Part shown: positions 54,769-64,000 of the stretch, one piece after another
Position numbering within the stretch: the stretch's first letter is position 1
How the letters are laid out: each line of letters starts with the position of its first letter
Source of the DNA: Dermacentor variabilis
Lineage: Eukaryota; Arthropoda; Arachnida; Ixodida; Ixodidae
Reading direction: 5' to 3'
Assembly (NCBI RefSeq): GCF_050947875.1
Contig: NC_134568.1
Location: forward strand, 209,150,845-209,214,844
Length of the DNA stretch: 64,000 nucleotides
Position numbers and translations under genes: made by a program
Notes under the pieces: model-generated
Databases searched by the model: none
What the model was told of the DNA's origin: nothing
The model's input: only the letters and a program-made list of their open reading frames with translations

Positions 54769-56378
54769 AGGTCCAAAATCAAGAAAGCCTCAAGCGCCTA
54801 TCAGTGACACTTTTTCTAGATATAAAAGGAGCATACGACAACGTCACCCATGAGGTCATACTGAACTCACTTGAGGCTGTTGAGTTGGTGGCCGGATGTA
54901 TCAATGGATTCCGGACTATTTGAGTGAAAGGTGCTTTTTCTTACAGTCTGAAGACGGCCCAACTTCGGAACATTACATCTGACGTGGTGTGCCATAGGGT
55001 GGAGTGTTGAGCCCCATTCTGTTCAACCTCGTCTTGGTAGGACTAGCGGAGTACCTACCGTGGTCAGTTCACGTCTCAATATACGCCGACGACATTTGCA
55101 TCTGGGCTTCTGCGGTGACTCGCCCTCAGGTACGAGCCAGGCTTCAGCGGGCGGCAACCATGACGGCGTCTTATCTCCAAGAACAAGGCCTCAGCGTGTC
55201 TACTGAAAAGTGCGCAATTGGTTGGCTTTGCGCGCAAACAAATGTCATCGTATTCTGTTTCAATCAATGGTCAAGCTGTATCCTCTACTAAGACATCACT
55301 TTCTAGATGTAATTATTGACCGCAACCTCTCTTGGAGCCCTCACTGCGTCTATCTAAAAAAGAAATTAGTTGCCATTGCTCAGGTCTTTAAATTTCTCTG
55401 CGGGAAAAACTGGGGTACACCAGTGCGTTCTATGATGCAGCTCTACAGGGTACTGTTTCTCGGACTCCTACGTTACAGTCTACCAGTGTTGTCGAATGCA
55501 TGCAAGACGCATTTTCGCACCTTGGAGAGCATACAAGGTCAAGCCCTACGCGCGTGTTTAGGGCTGCTTCGGTGCACGCCAACAGCAGCAACAATTGCCA
55601 TCGCGGAGGCCATATGATCCAGACACATGTAGCTGTCGACTCTCTCAGAGCGCACATTCGCCATCTACCAAGAATCCCCGACCATCATTTGGTCTCCCTA
55701 CCAGCCGAGAGACCTCAAGCGACCTTTTCACGAGTGATTAGCGCTCATCAAGAGTGCATACCGGCATCTTTTACACCGGCGGCGAAGCCTTCCTCTCCCC
55801 TGTGGTGCCTGCGACAGCCTCAAGTGAATTTTGCTATTCCTGGAATTACAAAAAACTCCAATCATCCATCGCCGGCTATGAAGCAACTTACGCTCCTATT
55901 ACTGCACCAGACGTATCATGACCGCATACATATATATACCGATGGTTCGACCTCACCTACAAGCTCAACTGCCGCATTCGTCGTTCCAGCCAAGAAGGTT
56001 ACAGTTAAATTCAAATTGTCGCACACGACTACATCTACATCGGCAGAACTTGCAGCTTTCCATGCCGCTATGATGCACGTCACCGAAGAGCCAACGGAGA
56101 AATGGGTCGTATTTAGTGACTCTAAGGCAGCCCTTCACAGCATCGAGTCTGCATTAAGTCACAGAACTTACGAGCAGATGATATCTGACATCAGGGAAGT
56201 GCACCACCATGCTCTGGAAAGAGGGCACATCATTATATTTCAATGGATTCCTGCTCACTGTGGCATCGTCGGCAACAACCTAGGTGACAAGGCTACCCGG
56301 TCTGCCCACGAAGATACCCAGACGCGTTCAATACCTTTGGCGAGGTCGGATGCTGCCAGGGAACTGCGGTTTAAATGA
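54768..56378 (+). pseudogene. Host LINE: rest of RT plus RNase H
   Basis: Frames give LFLDIKGAYDNVTHEVIL (first catalytic Asp), RGVP followed by a stop and GGVLSPILFNLVLVGLA, then SIYADDICIWASAV (DD, 55004-55291). Another frame (55210-55617) has the thumb, including LYRVLFLGLLRYSLPVL and LRACLGLLRCTPTAATI. A third (to 56378) carries RNase H: IHIYTDGSTSPTSSTAA (Asp), STSAELAAFHAAM (Glu), VVFSDSKAALHSI (Asp) and FQWIPAHCGIVGNNLGDKAT (His, Asp). The RNase H residues appear complete. The copy ends abruptly after ARSDAARELRFK. At least three frame changes are needed. Confidence 0.85.
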
Positions 56379-56489
56379 AGAATTTAAGAAAAAAAACACG
56401 CGAGAAGTGCCGCACGACTAGTCGAGCGGCATTTTTTCATGTTATGCGGGCTTCTTTCAGGCTTAGAAACTTTTATGTAGCGCGTATTG

Positions 56490-56985
56490 AGCAACAGAAA
56501 GCTGTATCGGGAGTTTTTCAAGTCGCTCTACAATTTTCTCATGGACACTTTTCATCTAATTATATTTGAGAAGTAGATCAATCAATTACGACTAATTATC
56601 TAATTAGGCGGAATGAAAAAAAATAGTTTGAGTATCTCCAAGCGACGGTAAACAACATTGCCTTTGTTCTGCCGCGCTACGCGGCATTTGCATCATATTT
56701 TTAAATTCTGGTTAAAGTTAGCTGGGACACCCTGTAGAACAACAGGAAGATGGATCGGGAATTTTTCATGATGGCCTACAATTTTCTGATTGACAATTTA
56801 GCTCTGATTCTAATACTTGAGAAGTTAATTAATCAATAATAGCTAATTATGTAATTAGGAAAAATGCCAAAAATAGTCCGACTTGCTGCGAGCGACGGAA
56901 AACATTACCATCGTTCTGTCAGATCCAGCTACGTGGCAGTCGCATATTCTTAAATTTTGGCACAAATTACGTGGTGTACATACCG
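56490..56985. repeat. Two diverged tandem units of about 248 bp
   Basis: Unit 1 begins near 56491 and unit 2 near 56739. Shared text includes CTACAATTTTCT, ACTTGAGAAGT-like and CTAATTATSTAATTAGG-like blocks, AGCGACGG, AACATTRCC and TACGYGGCA. GCTGGGACACCCTGTAGAAC marks the junction. They may be satellite units or two copies of a short element. No coding potential. Confidence 0.65.
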
Positions 56986-57208
56986 GATTTTTCTACGAAG
57001 TTTTTAATTAATATTTAAACATAGGCTTCTTGAAATAAAAGGGCAGTTCCTCCAGCGTCATGCTGCAGTGGTAGCGACGACGGGGTGACGGGTGATACGT
57101 AGTAATTAGTCGCCAGTTAAACAGCATTCATTAATTAACTTTTAATCTATTAGTTTCAGCAGCCTCATCGCAAGTGAGAAATTGAAGCGCGCTCTCCCCG
57201 TACAAATA

Positions 57209-57658
57209 TCAACTTTTGAACCTGGAGAAATGGGAGAACCCGCGGAACTGTGGTAGCCAGCTCGCTGTGTCATGCGAGGGGCCCGGAGCCGAAGCACGCT
57301 TCCCACTCGCTGCTGGGTGACGCAAGCAGAATGTCGCCTCGATGATACCTATGTGCGAGGGCACCCATTGCAAGCGTATGGAGAAGCCTTTGATATGGAG
57401 ATTGCGCACCAAGCGTATGGAGCTTAGACATAAGGCATTAGTAGGGAACCCGTGCTCTAACCTTTGAAGGGCGGATTTCGAATCTGTAAGGATGACAACA
57501 GGTTGAGGCGTACAAAACCGTAGCTTCTTTAGAGCTGCCTCAATGGCAACGCTTTCGGCCGTTGTGGAGGACACGACTGCAGTGGAGCGAACCGACCAAT
57601 CATACTTCAAAGAGGGAATGTGAAAAGCAGCTGCACTAGAGCCTCTGACCTTGTCCAC
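57209..57658 (-). pseudogene. LINE RNase H fragment (inverted segment)
   Basis: The frame begins VRGSSAAAFHIPSLKYDW, with STTAESVAIEAALKKL (Glu), VVILTDSKSALQRL (Asp) and IRLQWVPSHIGI (His). Just upstream the first block reads IFTNGS rather than the usual xYTDGS, so the first catalytic Asp is Asn. After SHIGI the sequence leaves the family pattern, marking the end of the element part or a frameshift. Confidence 0.8.
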
Positions 57659-57813
57659 AGAGCCATTAGTAAAAATTTGAAGATGACATGCATATTCAGT
57701 TTCAAGATGTTATAGTACGAGCGAACGCGTTGCCGTGAAAGGTGAACTCCGTTTAGCACGAACGTGAGGAATTGTCAACGAACAATCGAGGCTCGCGAAA
57801 AACCAAGGTGGTT

Positions 57814-58293
57814 TCAACCTCTAGCGTCAACTCCCAGGTAATCAAGAGTATTAAGGGCCAAGTACGCTCGGGACTCGCATCTCTTTCGAAGGCTCTGTAG
57901 AAGGGCTCGCCCGGCTATCGTCTGTTTGAGGCGACCAATTTGCATCAATAACCTTTGTGAAGCGACTAGGCTAAGAGGTCTCGACAGAGATTCATAAAGT
58001 ACTGCATTGTTCGGAGCAGTCTGCGGAACGCCAAGAGCCCTCCTTAGGCCCTTTCTGTGCAAAACCTCAAGTCGTTTCAGCTGTGATAGTGAGCGGGAAA
58101 TTAAAGGGAGCTGGTACATTATTCTACTCGTCACTAGTGCATCGTGCAGCCTGATCATTGAAGAAGGGTGATTTCCCCATTGCTCACTTGCGAGATGGCG
58201 AACAGCCTCGCCCATAGAGCGCTGTCTGGGAATCCATTGAGAAAAGTGCCTCAAGAGGACAAGAGACTCTTCAGAGAAGCGGTGTCGTGCCAC
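57814..58293 (-). pseudogene. LINE RT thumb/connection region (inverted segment)
   Basis: From about 58235 the frame reads MGEAVRHLASEQWGNHPSSM, LHDALVTSRIMYQLPLISRS, LEVLHRKGLRRALGVPQTAP and SLVASQRLLMQIGRLKQT. This is the typical region between the RT catalytic core and RNase H in I/Jockey-like LINEs. The first 20 or so residues of the open frame lie beyond the inversion junction and are not part of it. Confidence 0.8.
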
Positions 58294-58665
58294 TTCAGTT
58301 CTTTGTGGAGCTCACCTCACAAGCCATGTGTGACCAAAGGTCTCAAAAGAAACCAAGCCCCTTTACTGCTACGCATTCGGACGGGCTCTGCTCGTACCCC
58401 TGCGTGGATGTACAAGACTGGCCTGGCGTTGTCTCCATTATGTTCAACGTGTGGTGTGTGCGGTGACATAGAACATTACCTTATGTGCTGTACTCTGTAT
58501 AACGCGGAAAGGAGTGTGTTATTCGTGTCCCTCAAGAAGACAGGAATTCCCCACAGTCCTCTTCAGGACATTTTTTTCCCGCGCGGGAACCAGTTAGATA
58601 GGAAGGCCGTTTCTCGCCTTCCTTTAAATTACCTGCAGGACACGGATTTGGCCTCCACATGGTGA
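58232..58665 (+). pseudogene. LINE ORF2 C-terminal domain (direct segment)
   Basis: The frame contains APLLLRIRTGSARTPAWMYK and CSTCGVCGDIEHYLMCC (Cys-Cys-His-Cys) followed by FFPRGN. This is the terminal domain of RNase H-bearing LINEs, directly downstream of RNase H in intact relatives. Here it is joined at its 5' side to the inverted segment near 58231. It ends at 58665, followed by a 3' UTR with the CAACT tail. Confidence 0.82.
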
Positions 58666-58817
58666 CCTTAGGAGTGACTATGTGTAGTTGTGACGTCTGT
58701 GTCTGATTTATATGATTTATGTATTTTGTGTCGCTACGGTGGAGCAATTGCCGGCAGCAACTGCAAGGCTAATCCCACCAGTAGCCTACAACCACTCAAC
58801 TCAACTCAACTCAACCT

Positions 58818-60244
58818 AGAGGGGCACGGCTTCGCGCTTGCTGCAGCCTCCCAGTTTCGGTTTAGCAAGCTCTGGTAACCGAAATTTGTCGAGCCACAGT
58901 TCCGCCAGTAATCGCATTTTTCTAGATTCGAAAGTTGATATGGCTCGTATGAAGAGCTTGCTCAATTTCTAAATTACGATGAGCATGCTGAAACGAAATG
59001 TTTAAAATCTAATTAATTAATTTTGGTTAATATTACGCAGTTCAATCAAAACATGTTTTTACGAGAATATATACGCTAAACTATTCAATCATGTCGTTCC
59101 CTTTTACTGTATCTTCTTTGAAAGCGCTGAAATAACGCTACTGAAACATGCTTGATTTTGTTTTTTTCGTTTTTCTTTTTATTTTTTACTAGATGGTTTA
59201 CACATGTAATCAACGGAGATTGTAAGTGTCATTCAAGCATCAGCAATCAAGGCCACGAATGGCGTTATCAATCCAATAGACGTCATTCAGGCTGTGGTCT
59301 TACTTCCCTAGTTGAGGAGAGAAACGCGGTCACGCTTTGACACTCCGAGTGTTTGATCTCATACCAATTACAGCAACTTTGTTATCTTCCTTTCCCCAAG
59401 ATACTCGCACAGATGCACGCAGCAGCACACTTTATTCTACGCGAGCGCATTTACGCTCACACACGCACACTCAGAAAATGAATAGGCACGGGCTCTGGAC
59501 AGATGTGCTGGCATTGTGCTGGTTGAGTGTCTGAACAAAGCAAACATGTCCTGCGGCTCTCAGGAGAACAAAATTGATTTTCAATTTGGCTTATGTTTCA
59601 AATGGCTTTTCCGTTCTCGGCAGCAACAAACAATGACTTGAAAGTAGGTTAGAGCATGCGAGCTCCTAATGAGCGCACTAATTGTCTCGTCAGGCGTCTG
59701 CTGCGTGTTACGGAAAAACCGCCGTTCAAATTAGCAGTGGACCGCAAGCGCGCAAAACGCGCCCTCATATTAGTCGCATCGCGTGAGATCGTACTTTCTT
59801 TTCCCAATCGCAATGAATAAGTGAGTGCACTTCTTTTTTTTTTTTTGCAAGTATGTGTCTTTATTACGAGTGGATGCCTCCAATAACTAAAAAATAATTT
59901 GAGAAAGAGCCACTACCATGCTTATGTTTGAAGGCTAAGTACGGTAATTCTTTCTGGCTGTGTTCTCACCACGCGTCACAAAGGCAATTGATCTCGTGTA
60001 GCGAGTTACACGTCAACAATGACAGAGCGAATGCTCACCCCGCATGGTAAATGACGACTCAGAAAGTCACTGCCATGACCTGCAGCCAGTGCCAGCTTGA
60101 CGAATTGACGTAATTGCAAACGGAGATTTGTGACGATATAGAAATTTTGATGTATTGATTACTTCACCGTATTATATATTGCTGAAACAATTATCAGTTG
60201 CCAACGAAAATCGCCATCCTTCAAATGAATATTTAATATTTACT
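58818..60244. other. 1.4 kb without a recognised gene
   Basis: AT-rich sequence with short frames; nothing recognisable was seen. Confidence 0.5.
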
Positions 60245-60249
60245 TTATT

Positions 60250-60609
60250 AGGCACAAGTTATTAGGCCCAAGTAGATTTTCCGCTTCTGGAACTAATACT
60301 CTTCTTGATCGCGCCTTAAGCAATATCACACCGTCTCCAAGTGCGGGTGTTATTGACATGTCTATCACAGATCATCTTGCCATTTTCGTTACCTTTGTTA
60401 CAGAAAAACCTTACTATGACACTAGTTATTTCACTGCCAGGTTCAAACGGGATACCTTTGTTAATACAATAAATGGTACCAACTCGTCATCAATTAGTAC
60501 TCTATGCGATCCTGAAAAGGCACTCGAAAAATTCTGCTCATTATTTTTGAAAGCTGCGTTCGCTAGCACTACAACTGTCAAATGCAAAAAAAAATTAATT
60601 TCCACGTAA
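60250..60609 (+). pseudogene. CR1/L2-like endonuclease end and linker
   Basis: GTNTLLDRALSNITPSPSAG leads to SITDHLAIFVTF (catalytic Asp-His). The frame then runs through a low-conservation linker to a stop near 60607-60609. The upstream endonuclease is lost by 5' truncation. Confidence 0.7.
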
Positions 60610-60810
60610 TCCCTGGATAACAAAAGGTTTGTTAACCAGCATACGGAAAAAAGATCATCTTTACAGGAAGACTAAAAATCAGCCGTTCAATGTACATCTA
60701 GCACATCGCTATAAAAAATAAAGTACCATGTTGAACAACCTACTGAAACAATCAAAACGGCTTTATTATGTGAAAAAATTCTGCAAGGCTAAAAATAATC
60801 CTAAGAAACA

Positions 60811-62528
60811 ATGGCAATTTCTAACTTCTTGAATGCACCCCAGGCTAGTAGAACCATTGATAAAATAACTTATAAACATGAAACTTGCACTGAATCGTCT
60901 TGTATAGCCAACTCATTTAGTGAGTACTTCTATGCAGTGTACAATAATAGCCCGATAGCCTCTTTCTATCCATGTAACCGTTGCAATCATACATTCTTTC
61001 TTTTTCCCGTCACAGCCGATGAGGTCTGTTCTGCTATATTAAATCTAAAACACACTTGCCCAGGTCTAGATAATGTCTCTGCTTATCACTTAAAAGTTGT
61101 TGCCCCTTGCATTGCGGAAACACTAGGCAGCATAATTAATCTAATTTTTAAATGCGGTGCCTTTCCTAGTTCGCTTAAGAAGGCAAAAGAAATTCGTGTC
61201 CTTAAAAAAGGTGATAAATCTCTGGCGTCTAATTATCGCCGAATCTCTATTTTGTCCTCCATTAGTAAACTTATGGAGAACTTATTTCGGAAACGTATAA
61301 ACAGCTACCTAACAAAGTTTAAGTTGTTGAAATCTTGCCAATTCGGTTTTTGTTCTGGCAGTTCGACCAGCTTAGCTTTTATTGCATTAACCGATTACAT
61401 AAGGTGTTCTATTGACAGTGGTAAATTTGTTGGCTCAGTATTTTTAGATTTTACTAAAGCTTTTGACACTGTTAATCATACCATTCATTTGGCAAACTAG
61501 AATGTTTAGGTATAATAGGTCCAGCTTTAACTTTTCTTAAACGTTACTTACATGACCGTGAGCAAACAGTCTGTGTAGGGGGCGCTTATTCCGAGTCGAA
61601 AGTTATTAATCAAGGGGTTCCACAGGGCTCAATACCGGCACCCGTCTGGTTTTGCATTTATATTAACGACTTACCTGTCGTTCTTAATCTTTCTAATGCT
61701 ATTTTATATGCTGATGATACCACTATTTCCATGTCAGATAAGTCTTTAACAACCTTAACTTTTAAACTGAACAGTGAACTAGCGAAAGTTGTCGAATTGT
61801 GTCAGTTAAATCAGTTAATTTTAGACCCTCTCAAAACTCAGTTCATGTTATTTAAAACAAAGCAGAGGATCGCGCCGTGTATCCCCCACGTAACTCTCGA
61901 CAGTCACCTTATTCCTGCAGCGGACTGTGTGTTGTTCCTTGGCATAAAATTACATTCTCACTTGAAATTTACTAATCATATTGCGTTTCTTAAACAGAAA
62001 ACAGCTTTTGGCATAAGAGCTCTCACAAAATCACGTGCATTCTTTTCAGAAGACGCATTATTATCTTTATACATTGCGTTCATTCATAGTCATGTCACCT
62101 ATGGTATTGCTTCCTGGGGAAACACGTATAACTGCCACCTCTCGTCTATTCAACACATACAGAACCAGGCTATTCGCATAATCACAAGAGTTCCTTTTAC
62201 TCAAATGCTCTCCCGCTACTCCAGGCAAACTTTATACTACCTGTATCTGGCTTGTTTAAGTATCATCTAAGTATTCTCTTCTTTAAGTTACTTAACAAAC
62301 AGCTTCCTTACGAATTTGTGGACTACAATTTACTCACTAATACCAACCACACTAGGTTTGCGCATAATTACAACTTTTTATTACCTAAGTGTAACACAAA
62401 CCATGGATAAATGAAATTCTCGTTTTCAGCATTAAGAATATGGAATGACCTACCCCATTCACTTAAGCTAACGTCATCTTTGAATGTATTCAAACATGAG
62501 TTAAGATGTTTTATTTCTTTTTGTAAAT
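60811..62528 (+). pseudogene. CR1/L2-like reverse transcriptase, frameshifted
   Basis: The first frame gives CPGLDNVSAYHLKVVAP (entry block), VLKKGDKSLASNYRRISIL, KSCQFGFCSGSSTSLAF and VFLDFTKAFDTVNHTI (first Asp). A shift near 61488 restores GKLECLGIIGPALTFLKRYL, then QGVPQGSIPAPVWFCIYIND, LYADDTTISM (DD) and the C-terminal VTYGIASWGNTYNCHLSSIQ. After another change near 62220 it continues FKLLNKQLPYEFVDY and SFSALRIWNDLPHSLKL to 62528, with a TAA at about 62407. The catalytic residues are kept but the ORF is broken at three or more points. Confidence 0.85.
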
Positions 62529-62707
62529 AGTTTCATGTCCTATAACATGTTCTCTGTATAATTATGCTTTTTGATATATGTACTTTTTGTTTGTTTTCTC
62601 TTACTAATGTATTGCATTACGCGCATTCATTTGCTTTCCTTGTATTTTTTTTTATTCTTTGTTGCTTTAACCCACGTTTTGCACTCATCTTTTTTTTTTT
62701 TTAGAAC

Positions 62708-62745
62708 CGAGGGTCCCGTTGCAGTCATTGACTTTGGGACCCTCG
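62708..62745 (+). other. LINE 3' UTR hairpin
   Basis: The stem CGAGGGTCCC/GGGACCCTCG is perfect over 10 bp with an 18-nt loop. The inverted copy at 348-385 keeps both arms intact. Such 3' hairpins are known recognition sites for the RT in several LINEs; here the role is inferred. Confidence 0.75.
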
Positions 62746-62825
62746 TCTGCATACTATTTGTTATTTACTCGTTGTTTTTTTTAATGAAGAATAAACTGAA
62801 TAAACTGAAAAACTGAAACTGAAAC

Positions 62826-63523
62826 AAGTGAACAATAATTACGTAAAACAACTTCGGCTGAGTGAAAGCATTCTTACAAAACACAAGGGCCTATGAAGCT
62901 TCTGCGTTAATCTTTTGCTATCACAGTGAACCAGCTTTCTTCCTTTGTTATTTTTTTTTGTTCCCAGGTGTTCATTTTCCCTCCAATTTAGCTTAACAGA
63001 AATTTGAAATATTGTTTATGGCGAATAGCCCAATTCTACTCCTTGAGCTGGATTACTCTGCGAAGCGGAGATACTTGCAGGAGAAATCGGAATTCACAAT
63101 TCCCTAATGAGTACATTTTCACTAATTAACGTCATAAATAATGCCTTTAGGTCACATATTGTGGTTTATGAATTGGAGGCGGTAAGTTCGCAAGGCATAT
63201 TCACTTGGAAAGAATTTTGAAGCTGGCACGTATCACAATACGCGTCCCAAATTGTGTGTGCAGTGGTGCTCCAGTTATCTTTTTCCTGCACTGCATAAGA
63301 AGTTCATTTGTAAAAAGGAAATCTAGATGTAACAGTACGATTTCACCGCATATTTGAAGGCGCTTATCTCAAAACTGATGCTAGTTTCAAAATTAGTTCC
63401 AAGTAGACGTGTCTTGAGCACTCACCAGCTCCAATTCTTATGTTGCAATATTTACCTTAATGTGATCAGTATCAGGTTATTACTGAGGAATTGTTAATTA
63501 CTGGTAATTATTAAGTTGTGCAT
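62826..63523. other. 0.7 kb without a recognised gene
   Basis: AT-rich; nothing recognisable was seen. Confidence 0.5.
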
Positions 63524-63569
63524 TTCATTCATTCATTCATTCATTCATTCATTCATTCATTCATTCATT
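63524..63569. repeat. (ATTC)n microsatellite
   Basis: About 11 units of a 4-bp repeat. It may be the tail of an unrecognised element. Confidence 0.95.
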
Positions 63570-64000
63570 TTTATTTCAGCATTACGGTACATGTACAGCA
63601 TGCACAAAAATGCTGGGGACACAGACTAAAAGCCACAGAAAGCTTGATGGGGTCTGTACCCGATAATTTCGCTTTGACAGGGGCAAAATTTGAAGGACGC
63701 TTAAGCTTCGCCTTTAAGGGTGGAATGCGATAGCATTCAAAGACTCCCGAGTGCTTCTCACGCTTCCCGGCAACTGCAGCGTATGTAACCGTAATGTTTA
63801 CCAGGAAACGCTGGCGGCGAACGCTATGCACGAAGGCGAGCTTTGTGGTTCTTTTTTTGATGGTGTGCAAGGCACCAAGAGGGCCGCGCCGCTCCTTCTA
63901 AGACAGATCTCAAATGACAGCTGGAAAACGCTGCCGCCTTAAAATGGGTTTGTGTTTGAGTTGCCACGTAACAGAATTATGTTGATAATGCAAAGAAGGG
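63570..64000. other. Unassigned end of window
   Basis: Short frames on both strands only; no recognised feature. Confidence 0.45.

Larger units (their letters stand above)
48400..56378 (+). mobile_element. Jockey/I-like LINE split by another LINE
   Basis: The left half (48400-48939) ends within RT after FRRGHSSIENVIDIVT. The right half resumes at about 54768 with VQNQESLKRL and LFLDIKGAYDNVTHEVIL, the next RT block. The 5.8 kb between them is a complete-looking, different LINE. The host copy starts within ORF2 (endonuclease missing) and stops at 56378 just after RNase H, lacking the C-terminal domain and 3' tail that the relative at 21960-22975 retains. Confidence 0.85.
57180..58817. mobile_element. 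LINE 3' copy with a 5' inversion (twin-priming structure)
   Basis: The right part (about 58232-58817) is plus-oriented: the C-terminal domain, 3' UTR and a tail of ACTCAACTCAACTCAACTCA. The left part (about 57180-58231) is the preceding section of the same kind of ORF2, RT thumb then RNase H, inverted onto the minus strand. The order on the plus strand is therefore RNase H (reversed), thumb (reversed), C-terminus (direct), exactly what twin priming gives. Confidence 0.78.
60245..62825 (+). mobile_element. CR1/L2-like LINE (family B), 5'-truncated
   Basis: Begins late in the endonuclease (SDH-type block read as ITDHLAIFV), continues through RT to an ORF2 end at about 62528, then a 3' UTR with a perfect 10-bp hairpin stem (62708-62717 / 62736-62745) and a CTGAAA-type tail ending near 62825. 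The 3' tail of the same family lies inverted at 284-570. Frameshifts and stops make it inactive. Confidence 0.85.

Overview
This window is nuclear DNA of an animal, almost certainly an ixodid (hard) tick. The main evidence is five copies of a tRNA-headed SINE that I recognise from memory as Ruka-type, known from ixodid ticks (not searched). Many degraded non-LTR retrotransposons and long microsatellites fit a large, repeat-rich tick genome. I see no bacterial operons, plasmid functions, CRISPR arrays or phage genes.

The only convincing host gene lies on the minus strand. Eight short exons between 35588 and 16083 join in consistent splice phase into a 402-residue C-terminal part of an SLC22-like (organic cation/anion transporter) major facilitator. 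The exons hold 1,209 nt spread over 19.5 kb. The N-terminal exon(s), for TM1 and the large first extracellular loop, are not recognisable. Its motifs are weaker than the family norm, so substrate cannot be inferred. Its introns hold LINE and SINE copies.

Layout. 284-570: 3' tail of a CR1/L2-like LINE (minus). 5767-5925: foldback MITE-like element. 8091-10737: RTE-like LINE (minus) carrying a nested LINE tail. 10.7-16 kb: microsatellites, one SINE, otherwise unassigned. 16.1-35.6 kb: transporter gene; its introns hold an RTE relic (17.1-17.6), a LINE RNase H fragment (22.0-23.0), a SINE with a 12-bp target duplication (26.8-27.05), a three-site CRE cluster (27.67-27.86), a broken LINE (27.98-29.86) and a nearly complete CR1/L2-like LINE with a 2A-like peptide (30.1-34.4). 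36.1-37.2: CpG-rich block of unknown role. 37.4-38.5: LINE tail and a second SINE type. 39.84-42.07: large inverted duplication whose two arms were invaded by different elements. 43.0-44.55: LINE tail and a second copy of the element found in the left arm, here split by a SINE. 48.4-56.37: a Jockey/I-like LINE split by a 5.8-kb I-like LINE with intact ORF1 and broken ORF2. 56.5-57.0: diverged tandem repeat. 57.18-58.82: LINE copy with the inversion typical of twin priming. 60.24-62.83: another CR1/L2-like LINE, the same family as the tail at the window start.

There is no operon-like cooperation. The transporter is one eukaryotic gene; the rest is a record of successive, nested retrotransposition. 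The retroelement copies are mostly disabled by stops and frameshifts. All calls rest on reading translations and repeats by eye; family names are from recognition, not from a search.
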